From Pontibacter ruber (GTDB taxonomy: Bacteria > Bacteroidota > Bacteroidia > Cytophagales > Hymenobacteraceae): 64,000 nucleotides of DNA. The stretch is from NCBI RefSeq assembly GCF_023630205.1, contig NZ_JALPRR010000003.1, forward strand, positions 992,001 to 1,056,000, in the 5' to 3' direction. The notes beneath the pieces were generated by a model, which worked only from the letters and a program-made list of their open reading frames with translations, had not been told where the DNA came from and did not search any database. Shown piece by piece: positions 17,789-26,278 of the stretch (its first letter is position 1; every line of letters starts with the position of its first letter). The position numbers were made by a program, and so were the translations under genes.

Positions 17789-18556
17789 CTAACCGTAGAT
17801 CTCGTTTAGGAGGCCAGCTAAACGAACGCCTGCCTGCAGGATGCGCTTTTCCAACGTATCGAAGTTATCGTAGCTGTAGCGGTAGCTGAGTTTTCCATCT
17901 TCCGGCAGGTTGTATACCTGCGGGCGATACGTCATCGACTCATAGGCCCAGTCTCTGACGGTGGTAGACTGTAGTTCTTTTACCTGCTTCTTGTTGGGGT
18001 TGCCGGCAAAGCGGGCCAATTCGGTAAAGCTCAGGTCTTTGCTCTCGATCATATCGCTGTCCCATACGCGGTGCAGGTTTGAGGGCTTTCCGAACCACTG
18101 CAATTTTATGGCATTGCCACCGGTATCGCCTTCTTTACCCACGTGCAGCGGCTGGTGCAGGTCACCTACCAGGTGCACCAGGTACTTGAGGTATTCTCCC
18201 TGCTGCTTCTCGTTCAGGTTGCCTGCTTTCAGAGCTTTGGTCAGCTCTTCGATTTTCATGATGATGTCGCCGTTCGGGTTCTTCTGCGTTTGTTCGTAGC
18301 GCATGTTCTCCGGTATGGTTACCCAATGCCAGTCGTGGGTATGATTGTAGGCTGTGTCGGATTTGATATCGTCCATCCAGACAGAAGCTTCAGCCAGCGA
18401 AGTTTCGTGCAGAACTTTAGCGATCTTCTTCTTGGCTTTTTTGCTTAGGTGCTGCTCTGCTATCAGGCCCACTGCACGGTGGCCATTCTGGCCCCAGGCA
18501 AAAACCTGTCCCGCAAAAAGGGGAATAAACATCAGCGCACAAACTAATTTTTTCAT
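17789..18556 (-). CDS. S1/P1 nuclease, secreted
   Basis: A 255-residue zinc-dependent nuclease with signal peptide 1-20, cleaved so that W21 becomes the N-terminus; the family uses this tryptophan and H26 (WGQNGH) as zinc ligands. Other ligand segments are seen in VWMDDI, THDWHWV, HLVGDLHQPLHVG and NLHRVWDSD. Family members degrade single-stranded RNA and DNA and 3'-phosphomononucleotides in the periplasm or outside, often for phosphate or nucleoside scavenging. It has its own terminator and appears monocistronic. Confidence 0.92.
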   Translation of the reverse strand: MKKLVCALMFIPLFAGQVFAWGQNGHRAVGLIAEQHLSKKAKKKIAKVLHETSLAEASVWMDDIKSDTAYNHTHDWHWVTIPENMRYEQTQKNPNGDIIMKIEELTKALKAGNLNEKQQGEYLKYLVHLVGDLHQPLHVGKEGDTGGNAIKLQWFGKPSNLHRVWDSDMIESKDLSFTELARFAGNPNKKQVKELQSTTVRDWAYESMTYRPQVYNLPEDGKLSYRYSYDNFDTLEKRILQAGVRLAGLLNEIYG

Positions 18557-18671
18557 GGGTATTTTGGGAAGTGTTGACGCTGCAAAATTAATGCTTTTCT
18601 ATGACAAAGGAGTAGCCTGCCCTGAATCTGTAGTAGAATTATACCCTAAAGATGGTAGTAAGAAGTATAAA

Positions 18672-18702
18672 AACAGCCGCCCCATACCACGGAGCGGCTG
18701 TT
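18672..18702 (-). terminator. Hairpin with minus-strand T-run, 122 bases past the EamA gene
   Basis: A 9-bp stem AACAGCCGC/GCGGCTGTT. On the minus strand it is followed by TTTTTATAC, so it can end the EamA-like transcript. Confidence 0.6.
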
Positions 18703-18824
18703 ACACCTAATGTCGTAAATGTTTACTTCTTACGGATACCTGTTGGACCTACCCAGGCTTAACTCTCTATTTGGGTTAATAATGTGTTGTGAAATAGCTG
18801 GAGAACGCTTCGAGCATTGTTTTA

Positions 18825-19247
18825 CTATTTCCAGATCAGGATCAGGGTGCCGGCCAGGATCGTGCCCATGCCGATGAGGAGCCTCGGGGTGAGCGGCTCT
18901 TTCAAAAGGAAATAGGAGAGCAGCACGGTTACGATGATACCGGCCCTGTCTATTGTTGCCACGATCGAGACATCTGCTGTTTTGAGTGCCTTGAAGTATA
19001 AAATCCAGTAAATGGCCGTGCAGGCACCCGCCAGCATCAGCCAGGTAAGGGTTTTGTTATCTACTGCTTTCACTCCTTTTAGTGCGCCGGCATACCAGGC
19101 ATTGCCTACCACCATGGCAAATAATACCCCTGTCCGGATCACGAGGGCCACGTGCTCGTTGGTGCCTCCCATTCCCATTTTTGCAAACACCATGGCTACC
19201 CCTCCGGTAAGCATGGCTATTACTGCATAACTAAGCCACGGCTCCAT
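18825..19247 (-). CDS. Small EamA-type (DMT superfamily) membrane transporter
   Basis: A 140-residue, strongly hydrophobic protein with about five helices and one EamA repeat. Its ALKTADVSIVATIDRAG segment is typical of the EamA domain end. Single-repeat members work as dimers, like the SMR/EmrE group. Substrate unknown. It lies downstream of the ars operon on the same strand, 110 bases after the small cysteine-tailed gene, but no motif ties it to arsenic. Confidence 0.8.
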   Translation of the reverse strand: MEPWLSYAVIAMLTGGVAMVFAKMGMGGTNEHVALVIRTGVLFAMVVGNAWYAGALKGVKAVDNKTLTWLMLAGACTAIYWILYFKALKTADVSIVATIDRAGIIVTVLLSYFLLKEPLTPRLLIGMGTILAGTLILIWK

Positions 19248-19357
19248 ACTTCTTCAATGCTGTTTTTATCATGCCGCAATAGTACAGCAAGTTTTAGTCA
19301 AGTCCGTGTGCCTGAAGGAAAATATTTTGCAGCGGGGAGAGTGTGCGTGTATCCGAC

Positions 19358-19513
19358 TTATTCTACCTGTTGTTGCTGCTCTTTTCTGCAGCAGGATGCG
19401 CAATCAGAGCCAGTTTCCTGTTGTACTTCAGTTTTCGCTGAGGAGGCCTCTTCCTGCAGGCCATACCATTGTTTTACCTGTCTGGCAGAAGTGTAAATGT
19501 ACATCGGTTCCAT
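19358..19513 (-). CDS. 51-residue cysteine-tailed protein at the end of the ars operon
   Basis: A small open frame from the ATG at 19511-19513 to the TAA at 19358-19360. It starts with a hydrophobic/aromatic segment (MEPMYIYTSARQVKQWYG) and ends with a charged glutamine-rich tail carrying C38, C41 and C42 (DCASCC), a thiol cluster suited to binding As(III) or another soft metal. It lies 115 bases past arsC on the same strand. The position and cysteine tail, similar in spirit to the CNTSCC end of ArsR and GSGCC end of ArsM here, suggest a fifth ars-operon member. I know no named family; function is inference. Confidence 0.5.
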   Translation of the reverse strand: MEPMYIYTSARQVKQWYGLQEEASSAKTEVQQETGSDCASCCRKEQQQQVE

Positions 19514-19628
19514 GTCTTTCAGGATGTTAGTTTTTAGAACTGTTATGTCCTGATGACGGGGAGAGAAAGCAAAAGACGCAACATGTGAAGAGAACTTTCT
19601 AGATACTCAAGGGCGAGAAATTATCATA

Positions 19629-20249
19629 CTATCTTGCTTTATGGAACACGTACAGCATTTCCCTGCCGATCTGCAGGGCGCGCTCCAGATATTTTTCTTT
19701 TTCCTGTGAGGTGCCGTCGAAGGCCTTGGGATCGTCGTAAGTTATGCCAATTCTTATTTCAGCGCCTTCTATAAACGGGCAATTCTCGTCTGCATCGGAG
19801 CAGGTCATGATGGCGCAAAAGCCTGTTTTTGGATTGGCAGCGTCATTAATTTGTTTCGACCATACCTCTAAAGGATCTGCCTCTTCAGAAAAAAAAGCTT
19901 TATACTTCGGGTTATCTGCGTCATCTTCTCCCTGTATGTCAAAGCCTAGCCTCTGCATGGCAGTAATGGCTTTCGGATTGAATGCGGTTGCTTCGGTGCC
20001 AGCGGAGTAGCACTTTACAGCAGGTATGTTATAATAGGAGGCAGCAGCCTGGGCCCAGATTTGCGCCATGTGACTACGGCGGGAGTTGTGCGTGCAAATA
20101 AATACAAGCTTTATTGCCTCGCCAGCTTCTCGTTTTCGACTGATAAATTCAATGAGCTGGTTCAGCAATGCCTTCCGCCCGGATGGTATGGTTTGGAAGG
20201 TATGCTCCAGTTCCCGGGCTGTCTGCTGAAGAGTAGGTAGTAGAATCAT
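19629..20249 (-). CDS. arsC: Arsenate reductase, low-molecular-weight phosphatase type
   Basis: A 206-residue protein. An extra helical N-terminus (1-45) precedes the LMW-PTP fold with the P-loop C52-T-H-N-S-R-R. Further cysteines at C145, C150 and C157 ([15 protein letters not shown]) match the redox relay of thioredoxin-linked ArsC enzymes, which reduce arsenate to arsenite in the cytoplasm. It overlaps acr3 by 4 bases (translational coupling) and is the fourth gene of the operon. An alternative reading as a simple tyrosine phosphatase is unlikely in this context. Confidence 0.88.
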   Translation of the reverse strand: MILLPTLQQTARELEHTFQTIPSGRKALLNQLIEFISRKREAGEAIKLVFICTHNSRRSHMAQIWAQAAASYYNIPAVKCYSAGTEATAFNPKAITAMQRLGFDIQGEDDADNPKYKAFFSEEADPLEVWSKQINDAANPKTGFCAIMTCSDADENCPFIEGAEIRIGITYDDPKAFDGTSQEKEKYLERALQIGREMLYVFHKAR

Positions 20250-21325
20250 GCTGCTTTTGAGGTTACAGGTTTCGCATATAATCTTTTACGGAGCCAGAAC
20301 GCTACATTTACGAGTGCAATAAGCGCCGGTACTTCCACTAACGGACCCACCACACCGGCAAAAGCCTCGCCTGAATTTAGACCAAACACGGCAATGGCTA
20401 CAGCAATGGCCAGTTCAAAATTGTTGCCCGCTGCCGTAAAGGCTACCGAAGCATTCTCAGCGTAATTGGCACCGGCCGCTTTGCCTACAAAAAAGCTAAC
20501 CAGGAACATGATGACAAAGTAAATGACAAGCGGCACGGCGATGCGCAGCACATCAAACGGAATGGACACGATCAGCTCACCTTTCAGGCTGAACATTACC
20601 ACAATAGTGAAGAGCAGTGCAATAAGCGTGATAGGGGAGATGGCAGGTATGTATTTGGTCTGGTACCACTCCTGACCCTTCAGCGATACTAGCACCAGCC
20701 GGCTGATGATGCCAGCCAGGAAAGGGATGCCTAAATAAATGGCCACGCTTTCGGCTATAGTCGTAATGGAAATATCCACGATAGCGCCTTCAAAACCGAA
20801 CAGCGGCGGCAGTTTGGTAATAAACAGCCAGGCATAAAAGCTGTAGAGAAACACCTGGAATACGCTGTTTAGCGCTACCAGTCCGGCTGCGTATTCACGG
20901 CTGCCATCCGCCAGGTCGTTCCAGACCAGTACCATGGCAATGCAGCGGGCCAGCCCGATAAGTATAAGACCGGTCATGTACGCGGGGTAATCGCGCAGGA
21001 AGATAATGGCAAGTATGAACATCAGCAGTGGGCCGATTATCCAATTCATGAATAACGATAAACTAATCACTTTTACATTACCGAATACCTTAGGCAGCAG
21101 GCGGTAGTTTACCTTTGCCAGCGGCGGGTACATCATCAGAATTAGGCCAATCGCAATAGGTATGTTGGTGGAGCCGCTGGAGAGGGAGTTGATATAGCCG
21201 GAGCTATCAGGTATAAAATAGCCTACCCCTACGCCCAATAGCATGGCCAGGAAGATCCAGAGGGTGAGGTAACGGTCCAGAAAGCCTAGCTGCTTTCGGT
21301 TATGTGCAGGTGCACAGTGTTCCAT
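20246..21325 (-). CDS. acr3: Arsenite efflux permease, ACR3 family
   Basis: A 359-residue inner-membrane protein with about ten helices. ACR3 family marks are the [10 protein letters not shown] segment, [18 protein letters not shown] (carrying the conserved cysteine) and ALNSVFQ. ACR3 exports arsenite in exchange for protons. The gene follows arsM after a hairpin-bearing gap and overlaps arsC by 4 bases. Confidence 0.93.
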   Translation of the reverse strand: MEHCAPAHNRKQLGFLDRYLTLWIFLAMLLGVGVGYFIPDSSGYINSLSSGSTNIPIAIGLILMMYPPLAKVNYRLLPKVFGNVKVISLSLFMNWIIGPLLMFILAIIFLRDYPAYMTGLILIGLARCIAMVLVWNDLADGSREYAAGLVALNSVFQVFLYSFYAWLFITKLPPLFGFEGAIVDISITTIAESVAIYLGIPFLAGIISRLVLVSLKGQEWYQTKYIPAISPITLIALLFTIVVMFSLKGELIVSIPFDVLRIAVPLVIYFVIMFLVSFFVGKAAGANYAENASVAFTAAGNNFELAIAVAIAVFGLNSGEAFAGVVGPLVEVPALIALVNVAFWLRKRLYAKPVTSKAA

Positions 21326-21343
21326 ATACAGGGGTATAAATAA

Positions 21344-21375
21344 TCCCTCGCATACCTGAGTAAGTATACGAGGGA
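21344..21375 (-). terminator. Hairpin between arsM and acr3
   Basis: A 12-bp stem TCCCTCGCATAC/GTATACGAGGGA with one mismatch and an 8-base loop. No long T-run follows, so it may be a weak terminator or processing site that lowers acr3-arsC expression relative to arsR-arsM. Confidence 0.45.
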
Positions 21376-21393
21376 ATGTTCAATTATTAATTT

Positions 21394-22239
21394 TTAGCAG
21401 CAGCCGGAGCCAGGTTCACAGAGGAGTGTTTCGAAAGGCTTATCTCCGTATACCGTGATACTAAAAATGCCTGTGTTGCTTTCCCGGAATTGACGGATAC
21501 CTGCTTCATCCAGGAAATCTTTGAGAATTTCATCCGGTACATGTATTGCCTTTTCTTTCTGCACCGTGACATTTTCGAAGCCTGTTTCGCGGATGATCTG
21601 CAGGTATTCTTCTTTTTGAATGGCTCCGGAAACGCAGCCGGCATACATCTCAGCAGCATTCACCAGTCCTTCCGGCAGATCACCAATCAGCACTACATCT
21701 GAAATGCTGAAATGGCCGCCCGGCTTCAGTACACGGTACGTTTCGGCAAAGGCTTTGCGCTTATCCGGCACCAGGTTCAGCACGCAGTTGCTGATCACCA
21801 CATCGGCTCGGTTGGCAGCTATGGGCAGGCGCTCGATCTCGCCTTGTCGAAACTCGACGTTGTTGAAGCCGAGCTTGTCTGCATTTTCACGTGCTTTGGC
21901 AATCATGACCTCAGTCATGTCTACGCCTATTACTTTACCGTTTTCACCAACAAGGGCACGGGTTACAAAGCAATCGTTGCCGGCACCGGAACCTAGGTCC
22001 ACAACCGTATCTCCTTTTTTGATCCGGGCAAACTCTGTAGGAACGCCGCAGCCCAGGCCCAGATCAGCATCAGGGGTGTAGCCTTCCAACTCCGTGTAAT
22101 TTTCAGCAAAAATGGCATAATCAACGGTGCCGCAGCCCGTGGCCCCACAACAAGAGACTTCGTTCTGCTCTTTGCTTTGCAGCGCTATTTCGCTGTACTT
22201 ATCTTTTACGATCTTCTTTAGTTCTTCTGATGTGCTCAT
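21394..22239 (-). CDS. arsM: Arsenite S-adenosylmethionine methyltransferase
   Basis: A 281-residue methyltransferase. Motif I is VVDLGSGAGND (79-89), followed by IGVDMTEVM. Three conserved As(III)-binding cysteines are visible at C64 (GLGCG), C152 (SNCVLNL) and C202 (AGCVSGA), as in characterised ArsM proteins. Two CC-type clusters, near 30-36 (SCCGATGC) and at the end (GSGCC), add thiols. It methylates arsenite to less toxic or volatile species. It lies directly after arsR, with an operator-like palindrome in the gap. Confidence 0.93.
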   Translation of the reverse strand: MSTSEELKKIVKDKYSEIALQSKEQNEVSCCGATGCGTVDYAIFAENYTELEGYTPDADLGLGCGVPTEFARIKKGDTVVDLGSGAGNDCFVTRALVGENGKVIGVDMTEVMIAKARENADKLGFNNVEFRQGEIERLPIAANRADVVISNCVLNLVPDKRKAFAETYRVLKPGGHFSISDVVLIGDLPEGLVNAAEMYAGCVSGAIQKEEYLQIIRETGFENVTVQKEKAIHVPDEILKDFLDEAGIRQFRESNTGIFSITVYGDKPFETLLCEPGSGCC

Positions 22240-22258
22240 AGTTCTAAGTGTTTTAATT

Positions 22259-22274
22259 ATCGGTATATTACGAT
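22259..22274. promoter_or_regulatory. Second candidate ArsR operator, between arsR and arsM
   Basis: The 16-mer ATCGGTATATTACGAT is a near-copy of the perfect palindrome upstream of arsR, differing at three of 16 positions. It lies 20 bases before the arsM start and could allow separate ArsR control of arsM and the genes behind it. This is inference from sequence likeness. Confidence 0.5.
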
Positions 22275-22293
22275 TAAAATGATTAAAAAATTT

Positions 22294-22626
22294 TTAACAG
22301 CAAGATGTGTTGCAGGAAGTATAGCTGACAAACATACTTTGCAGCAACTGCTGTGCGTGCCGCCAGTTATTTTCATTGATACAGTAGCAAACCTTCTTGC
22401 CTTCGATGTCGCCTTTGATCAGGCCGGCATCTTTCAGCTCTTTCAGGTGCTGCGAAACGGTAGACTGTGAAAGGGGCAGTTCTTCTACAATGTCGCCACA
22501 GATGCACGTGTTGCGTTCGAGCAGGATACGAAGTATGGCAATGCGCGCCGGGTGACCCAGCGCCTTTGCATACTTGGCCAGCGTAATATCGGCCTGTACA
22601 AATTCTTCTGTTTTGGAAAGTCCCAT
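22294..22626 (-). CDS. arsR: Arsenic-responsive ArsR/SmtB-type repressor
   Basis: A 110-residue winged-helix protein. The recognition helix is [17 protein letters not shown] (52-68). Metal-sensing thiols are likely C41 and C43 (TCICGD) at the start of the alpha3 region, and the C-terminus carries C105, C109 and C110 (CNTSCC). As(III) binding should release the repressor from the upstream palindrome. It is the first gene of the ars operon. Confidence 0.92.
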   Translation of the reverse strand: MGLSKTEEFVQADITLAKYAKALGHPARIAILRILLERNTCICGDIVEELPLSQSTVSQHLKELKDAGLIKGDIEGKKVCYCINENNWRHAQQLLQSMFVSYTSCNTSCC

Positions 22627-22639
22627 AATTGATTTTATT

Positions 22640-22655
22640 ATCGTAATATTACGAT
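22640..22655. promoter_or_regulatory. Candidate ArsR operator (perfect 16-bp palindrome)
   Basis: ATCGTAATATTACGAT is a perfect palindrome 13 bases upstream of the arsR start, where it would overlap the promoter. A near-copy lies before arsM. Two similar palindromes flanking an arsR gene are the usual sign of autoregulation. Confidence 0.7.
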
Positions 22656-22706
22656 TAAAGTTTCAAGTATGCAAACAAAGCTGAAAATTTTTAGTGAACG
22701 AAGCGT

Positions 22707-23156
22707 TCATTGTCCATACTTCAGGATCAGGGCAATTTGGCCAGTGTGGTAAGCAGTGTGGGTGGTGATCCTGCCTAAGGCTTCTGCTTTCGTTCGTTCT
22801 CCGAACTCTTTTGTAGCAATTTTTTCATCCCAAGAATCATCAGATTGCAGGGCTATAGCTTCCTGCAGTTGCTTATAAGCGTACTGCTGTAAGTTTATTA
22901 ATTCCTCTAGATTAGTCCATTGCCCGTTGTCCTGCTTCTCGATAACAGTTTTGGCAATCACTTTTACATTTGGTGCTTTGAAGATGTTTTTGGCATACAG
23001 CAACTCCACTTCGGCGATGTGCCGCATCAGGAAGCCAATTGAGTTGGGAGCAGGGGCCAGCTTCTTACTTAAATCAGCAGCTGTAATAGCTGGTAACAGG
23101 TTGCTGAATCTGATTCTGCCTTCGGCCCATTGCTGCAGTAAAAATTTTGTTGTCAT
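22707..23156 (-). CDS. DinB/YfiT-like putative metal-dependent protein
   Basis: A 149-residue four-helix-bundle protein. The DinB-type metal triad is visible as H46 (MRHIAE), H133 and H137 (THTAYHTGQI). Relatives include thiol S-transferases such as bacillithiol and mycothiol transferases, as well as damage-inducible proteins of unknown function. It lies just upstream of arsR on the same strand, separated by the arsR regulatory region, so it is probably not in the ars operon. Confidence 0.85.
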   Translation of the reverse strand: MTTKFLLQQWAEGRIRFSNLLPAITAADLSKKLAPAPNSIGFLMRHIAEVELLYAKNIFKAPNVKVIAKTVIEKQDNGQWTNLEELINLQQYAYKQLQEAIALQSDDSWDEKIATKEFGERTKAEALGRITTHTAYHTGQIALILKYGQ

Positions 23157-23248
23157 GGTAGCTGTCTTTGCTCTTTATGATTCTACGTAAAGCCTTTAAA
23201 GTATAGCAGTGACTGGTATAAGGCAAAACTTAAACTGTTGAAAATGAA

Positions 23249-23279
23249 AAAGCCGCCCCGGTTGAAGTGGGGCGGCTTT
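23249..23279 (-). terminator. Intrinsic terminator after the M13 peptidase gene
   Basis: An 11-bp perfect stem AAAGCCGCCCC/GGGGCGGCTTT with a 9-base loop and a T-run on the minus strand, 20 bases past the M13 stop. Confidence 0.85.
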
Positions 23280-23299
23280 CAGTTATTCTAAAATAGAAA

Positions 23300-25405
23300 T
23301 TACCAGATTCTGATTCTTTCTTCAGGCGATTTGTAAAGCTTGTCGCCAGGCTTCACATTGAAGGCTTTGTACCAGGCATCCATGTTTACCGGCGCACCGA
23401 TCGTTCTGTATTCGCCCGGAGAGTGCGGATCTGTTACGATCAGCTGAGCAGCCGTTTCAGGAAGCGTGTTTGATCTCCAAACCTGTGCCCATGACAGGAA
23501 GAAACGCTGATCCGGCGTAAAGCCATCGATCTTTTTCTTTGACTTACCTTGCTTGGTCATTTTGAAGGCTTCGTAAGCGGCACTCAGACCACCCAGGTCA
23601 CCGATGTTCTCACCCAGCGTCAGCTTACCGTTTACATGAACGGTATCCAACACAGTGTAAGCATCATATTGCTTTGCAAGGGCAGCAGCTTTCTCCTTGA
23701 ACTTAGCTAAGTCTTGTTCGGTCCACCAATTGCGCAGGGTACCGTCTTTGTCGTACTGGCTACCAGAGTCGTCGAAACCGTGCGATATCTCATGACCGAT
23801 CACAGCACCGATACCACCGTAGTTCACCGCATCATCCGCGTTCGGGTCGAAGAACGGGAACTGCAGGATACCTGCAGGGAACACGATCTCGTTCATTACC
23901 GGGCTGTAGTAAGCATTTACGGTTGGAGGAGTCATGCCCCACTTGGTTCTGTCAACTGGCTTGCCCAACTGGCTTACCATGTCGTTGTAACCCCACTCGC
24001 CGGCATTGCGCACGTTCTGGAAGAAGGTATTACGGTCGATTGCCAGACCTTCGTAAGTCTTCCATTTCTCAGGATAACCAACTTTTGGTCTGAAAGCGTG
24101 TAGTTTCGCCAGAGCTTTCTCTTTGGTCTCTGCGCTCATCCAATCAAGGCCTTTGATACGGATTTCGTATGCCTTGATCAGGTTAGCGATCATCTCGTCC
24201 ATACGGGCTTTTGCCTCCGGCTTGAAGTGTTTCGCCACGTACAGCTGGCCCAGCAGTTCACCAATAGTGCCGTCTGTCAGAGACGACATACGCTGCCAGC
24301 GCGGCGTCTGTACTTTCTGGCCTGTCAGCGCCTGCGTGTAAGCAAAGTTAGCGTTTACAAAGTCATTGCTCAGGTAAGGCGCTGAAGATTTCAGTACGTT
24401 CCACTGCAGGTATGTTTTCCAGTCAGCTACTGGTGTGCTTGTCAGCAGGCCGTTCAGCTCTGTGAAGAATTTAGGCGAGTTAACCAGGATCGTATCCTGA
24501 CCTGTTACCTTCATTTTCGCCATCAGCGACTTCCAATCCAGGTTCGGAGTAGTCTTGCTGAAATCGGCTACGGCAAATTTGTTGTAGGTTTTGTAGGGGT
24601 CACGCATTTCTACGCGAGCCATCTGTGCCTCAGCCATTTTCTTCTCCAGGTTGAAGATGGTTTCAGCATTTTTCTGTGCTGTTGCCTGATCAACACCTGT
24701 TAAAGTGAACAGTTTTACGATGTAGTTCTTATAGGCTTCCTGAATTTTGGTGCTGCGGGCATCGTTTTTCAGATAGTAGTCGCGGTCAGGCAGGGTAGTA
24801 CCGCCCTGGCTTAGCTGCGGAACCATGTTCTCTACGTTCTTGCGATCCTGGCCCACGAAGAAACCAAACATCGGAGAACCGGCGCCGGAAGTTCTAAGGT
24901 AAGCTACCTCGTTCAGCACGCCGTTCACATCTTTGATGGCTTTGATGCGCTCCAGGTCAGCTTTGATCGGCGTATAGCCCAGTTTTTCGATGGCAGCGCT
25001 GTCCATGGCAGCAGCATAGAAATCGCCTACGCGTTTCTCAACAGAGCCTGCAGGAGCTTTGGTTTTGGCAGCAGACTCGTTCAGGATAGCTTTTACAGCA
25101 TTGATGTTGAAGTCACGCAGTTCGTTGAAGCTGCCCCAACGGGTTTCCTTTGCAGGAACCGGGTTGTTACGAAGCCACACGCCGTTGGCGTAAGTATAAA
25201 AATCATTGCCCGGCTTCACGCTCAGGTCCATGTTAGCCTTGTCGATGAAGGCCTTTCTAGGTGCTTTTGAGCCATACTGTGCAGAGGCATCCATTGTGAT
25301 TACAGTGGCAGCACCCAGCAACAGAAGCTTAAAGTGGTTTTTCCAAACAAACATGCCTTCCGCGGACTTTCTGGAAGCCATAACCTTGTCTTTCGTTACT
25401 TTCAT
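23300..25405 (-). CDS. M13 family metallopeptidase (neprilysin/PepO-like), exported
   Basis: A 701-residue zinc peptidase. The start used gives a long basic N-terminus before the signal helix; M9 or M18 (MFVWKNHFKLLLLGAATV, cleavage near DASAQ) are possible shorter starts. The zinc motif is H538-E-I-S-H542, with the third ligand E599 in ENIGDLGG. A VNAYYSP segment (the NAYY motif binding substrate backbone) and a C-terminal W end (ERIRIW, cf. the CxxW of neprilysins) fit the family. It should degrade small peptides in the periplasm. It stands alone with its own terminator. Confidence 0.93.
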   Translation of the reverse strand: MKVTKDKVMASRKSAEGMFVWKNHFKLLLLGAATVITMDASAQYGSKAPRKAFIDKANMDLSVKPGNDFYTYANGVWLRNNPVPAKETRWGSFNELRDFNINAVKAILNESAAKTKAPAGSVEKRVGDFYAAAMDSAAIEKLGYTPIKADLERIKAIKDVNGVLNEVAYLRTSGAGSPMFGFFVGQDRKNVENMVPQLSQGGTTLPDRDYYLKNDARSTKIQEAYKNYIVKLFTLTGVDQATAQKNAETIFNLEKKMAEAQMARVEMRDPYKTYNKFAVADFSKTTPNLDWKSLMAKMKVTGQDTILVNSPKFFTELNGLLTSTPVADWKTYLQWNVLKSSAPYLSNDFVNANFAYTQALTGQKVQTPRWQRMSSLTDGTIGELLGQLYVAKHFKPEAKARMDEMIANLIKAYEIRIKGLDWMSAETKEKALAKLHAFRPKVGYPEKWKTYEGLAIDRNTFFQNVRNAGEWGYNDMVSQLGKPVDRTKWGMTPPTVNAYYSPVMNEIVFPAGILQFPFFDPNADDAVNYGGIGAVIGHEISHGFDDSGSQYDKDGTLRNWWTEQDLAKFKEKAAALAKQYDAYTVLDTVHVNGKLTLGENIGDLGGLSAAYEAFKMTKQGKSKKKIDGFTPDQRFFLSWAQVWRSNTLPETAAQLIVTDPHSPGEYRTIGAPVNMDAWYKAFNVKPGDKLYKSPEERIRIW

Positions 25406-26278
25406 TCTTAGTGATTGAGTTGTTGTTGATTAGTTTATTTCCTTCAGAAGGTAATTTACTACCTCTAAAACTAATGGATTGAAATGAAAAATGTGCAAAT
25501 ATTTTTTAGTCAGACTGTAAATAAGATTTAAGGTTTAATTATGCCAAGTATAAAAATGCATTCCCGGCAGCTTTGATTGCAGCATATACTTTTAAGGGTA
25601 TTGCATTGGAAATTGTTCCTGTTAGTCTATTTCCTGTGTTATGGGATAGGGTAATCTTAGGTATTGGGGAGTATACCTATTTAATGTCTCATACCTTGGC
25701 ATGCTGTTTTCGGGATTAGGTTCTTGTTTTATTGAGGCGGAGGGTTCTATTGTTGCTATACTTTGAAGTATAAATTTCATTGTGGTCCAACCACCCCTAA
25801 CCTCTCCTTAACCAAGGAGGGGAGCTTCTGTTATTTTTATACTTGAAGGTATTAGTGTCATCGCTGCTGCAGATCATCCCCCATCCCCTTCAAAGGGGGA
25901 CCTGGTTCCAGTTGCATAGCGGCTTACGAAGCAGTATCGTTTCCAGTCCTTGGGTTGAGCGCCTTCTGGGTTTCCGGTGCCCGCCAGGGCATTGTGACCG
26001 AAGGGTAGCAAAGGAAAGCTAGACAGCGCGATGCCCTTTATCGAGGGCCCCTACCCCCAGGACGAGGCCCCGCGGCCTCAGAGCGCACCAAAGTATAAGT
26101 GAAACTATTGGCAAGTAAGACTGAGGAATACAAGCAGCTACGAAGCAACAGGCTTGCCGGCAAAAAGTATAAACTTCAGGTATAGGTATAAGATTTCTCA
26201 CTGCCGTTCGAAAAGACAATATAAGTTACCCTTCATTATTGCTTCCTGCTAACCTTCGCCTTTGGCATTTTTGAACGT
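25406..26278. other. 873-bp gene-free spacer with interspersed repeat-like segments
   Basis: I find no convincing gene. The first 370 bases are AT-rich with several AAGTATA copies. At about 25786-25920 two pyrimidine/purine blocks occur (CCACCCCTAACCTCTCC..GGAGGGG and CATCCCCCATCCCC..AAAGGGGG) of the kind found between genes in many Cytophagales genomes. About 25960-26095 is GC-rich with nested short inverted repeats. These look like non-coding repeat elements. Confidence 0.5.
25786..25925. repeat. Intergenic C-rich/G-rich repeat-like blocks
   Basis: Two short imperfect hairpins follow one another: CTCTCC..AAGGAGGGG and CCCCATCCCCTTC..AAAGGGGG. Their composition differs sharply from the AT-rich surroundings. 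Similar strings are familiar as dispersed intergenic elements in this order, but I could not compare them with the rest of the genome. Confidence 0.4.

Noticed and set aside
19152-19530. Cysteine-rich plus-strand frames opposite the ars operon end
   Set aside because: Their cysteines come from the reverse complement of the EamA start and of the 51-residue gene; the minus-strand reading fits the operon better.
26019-26219. 66-codon minus-strand frame in the large spacer
   Set aside because: It sits in a repeat-like GC-rich block, has no recognisable product and no conserved start context.
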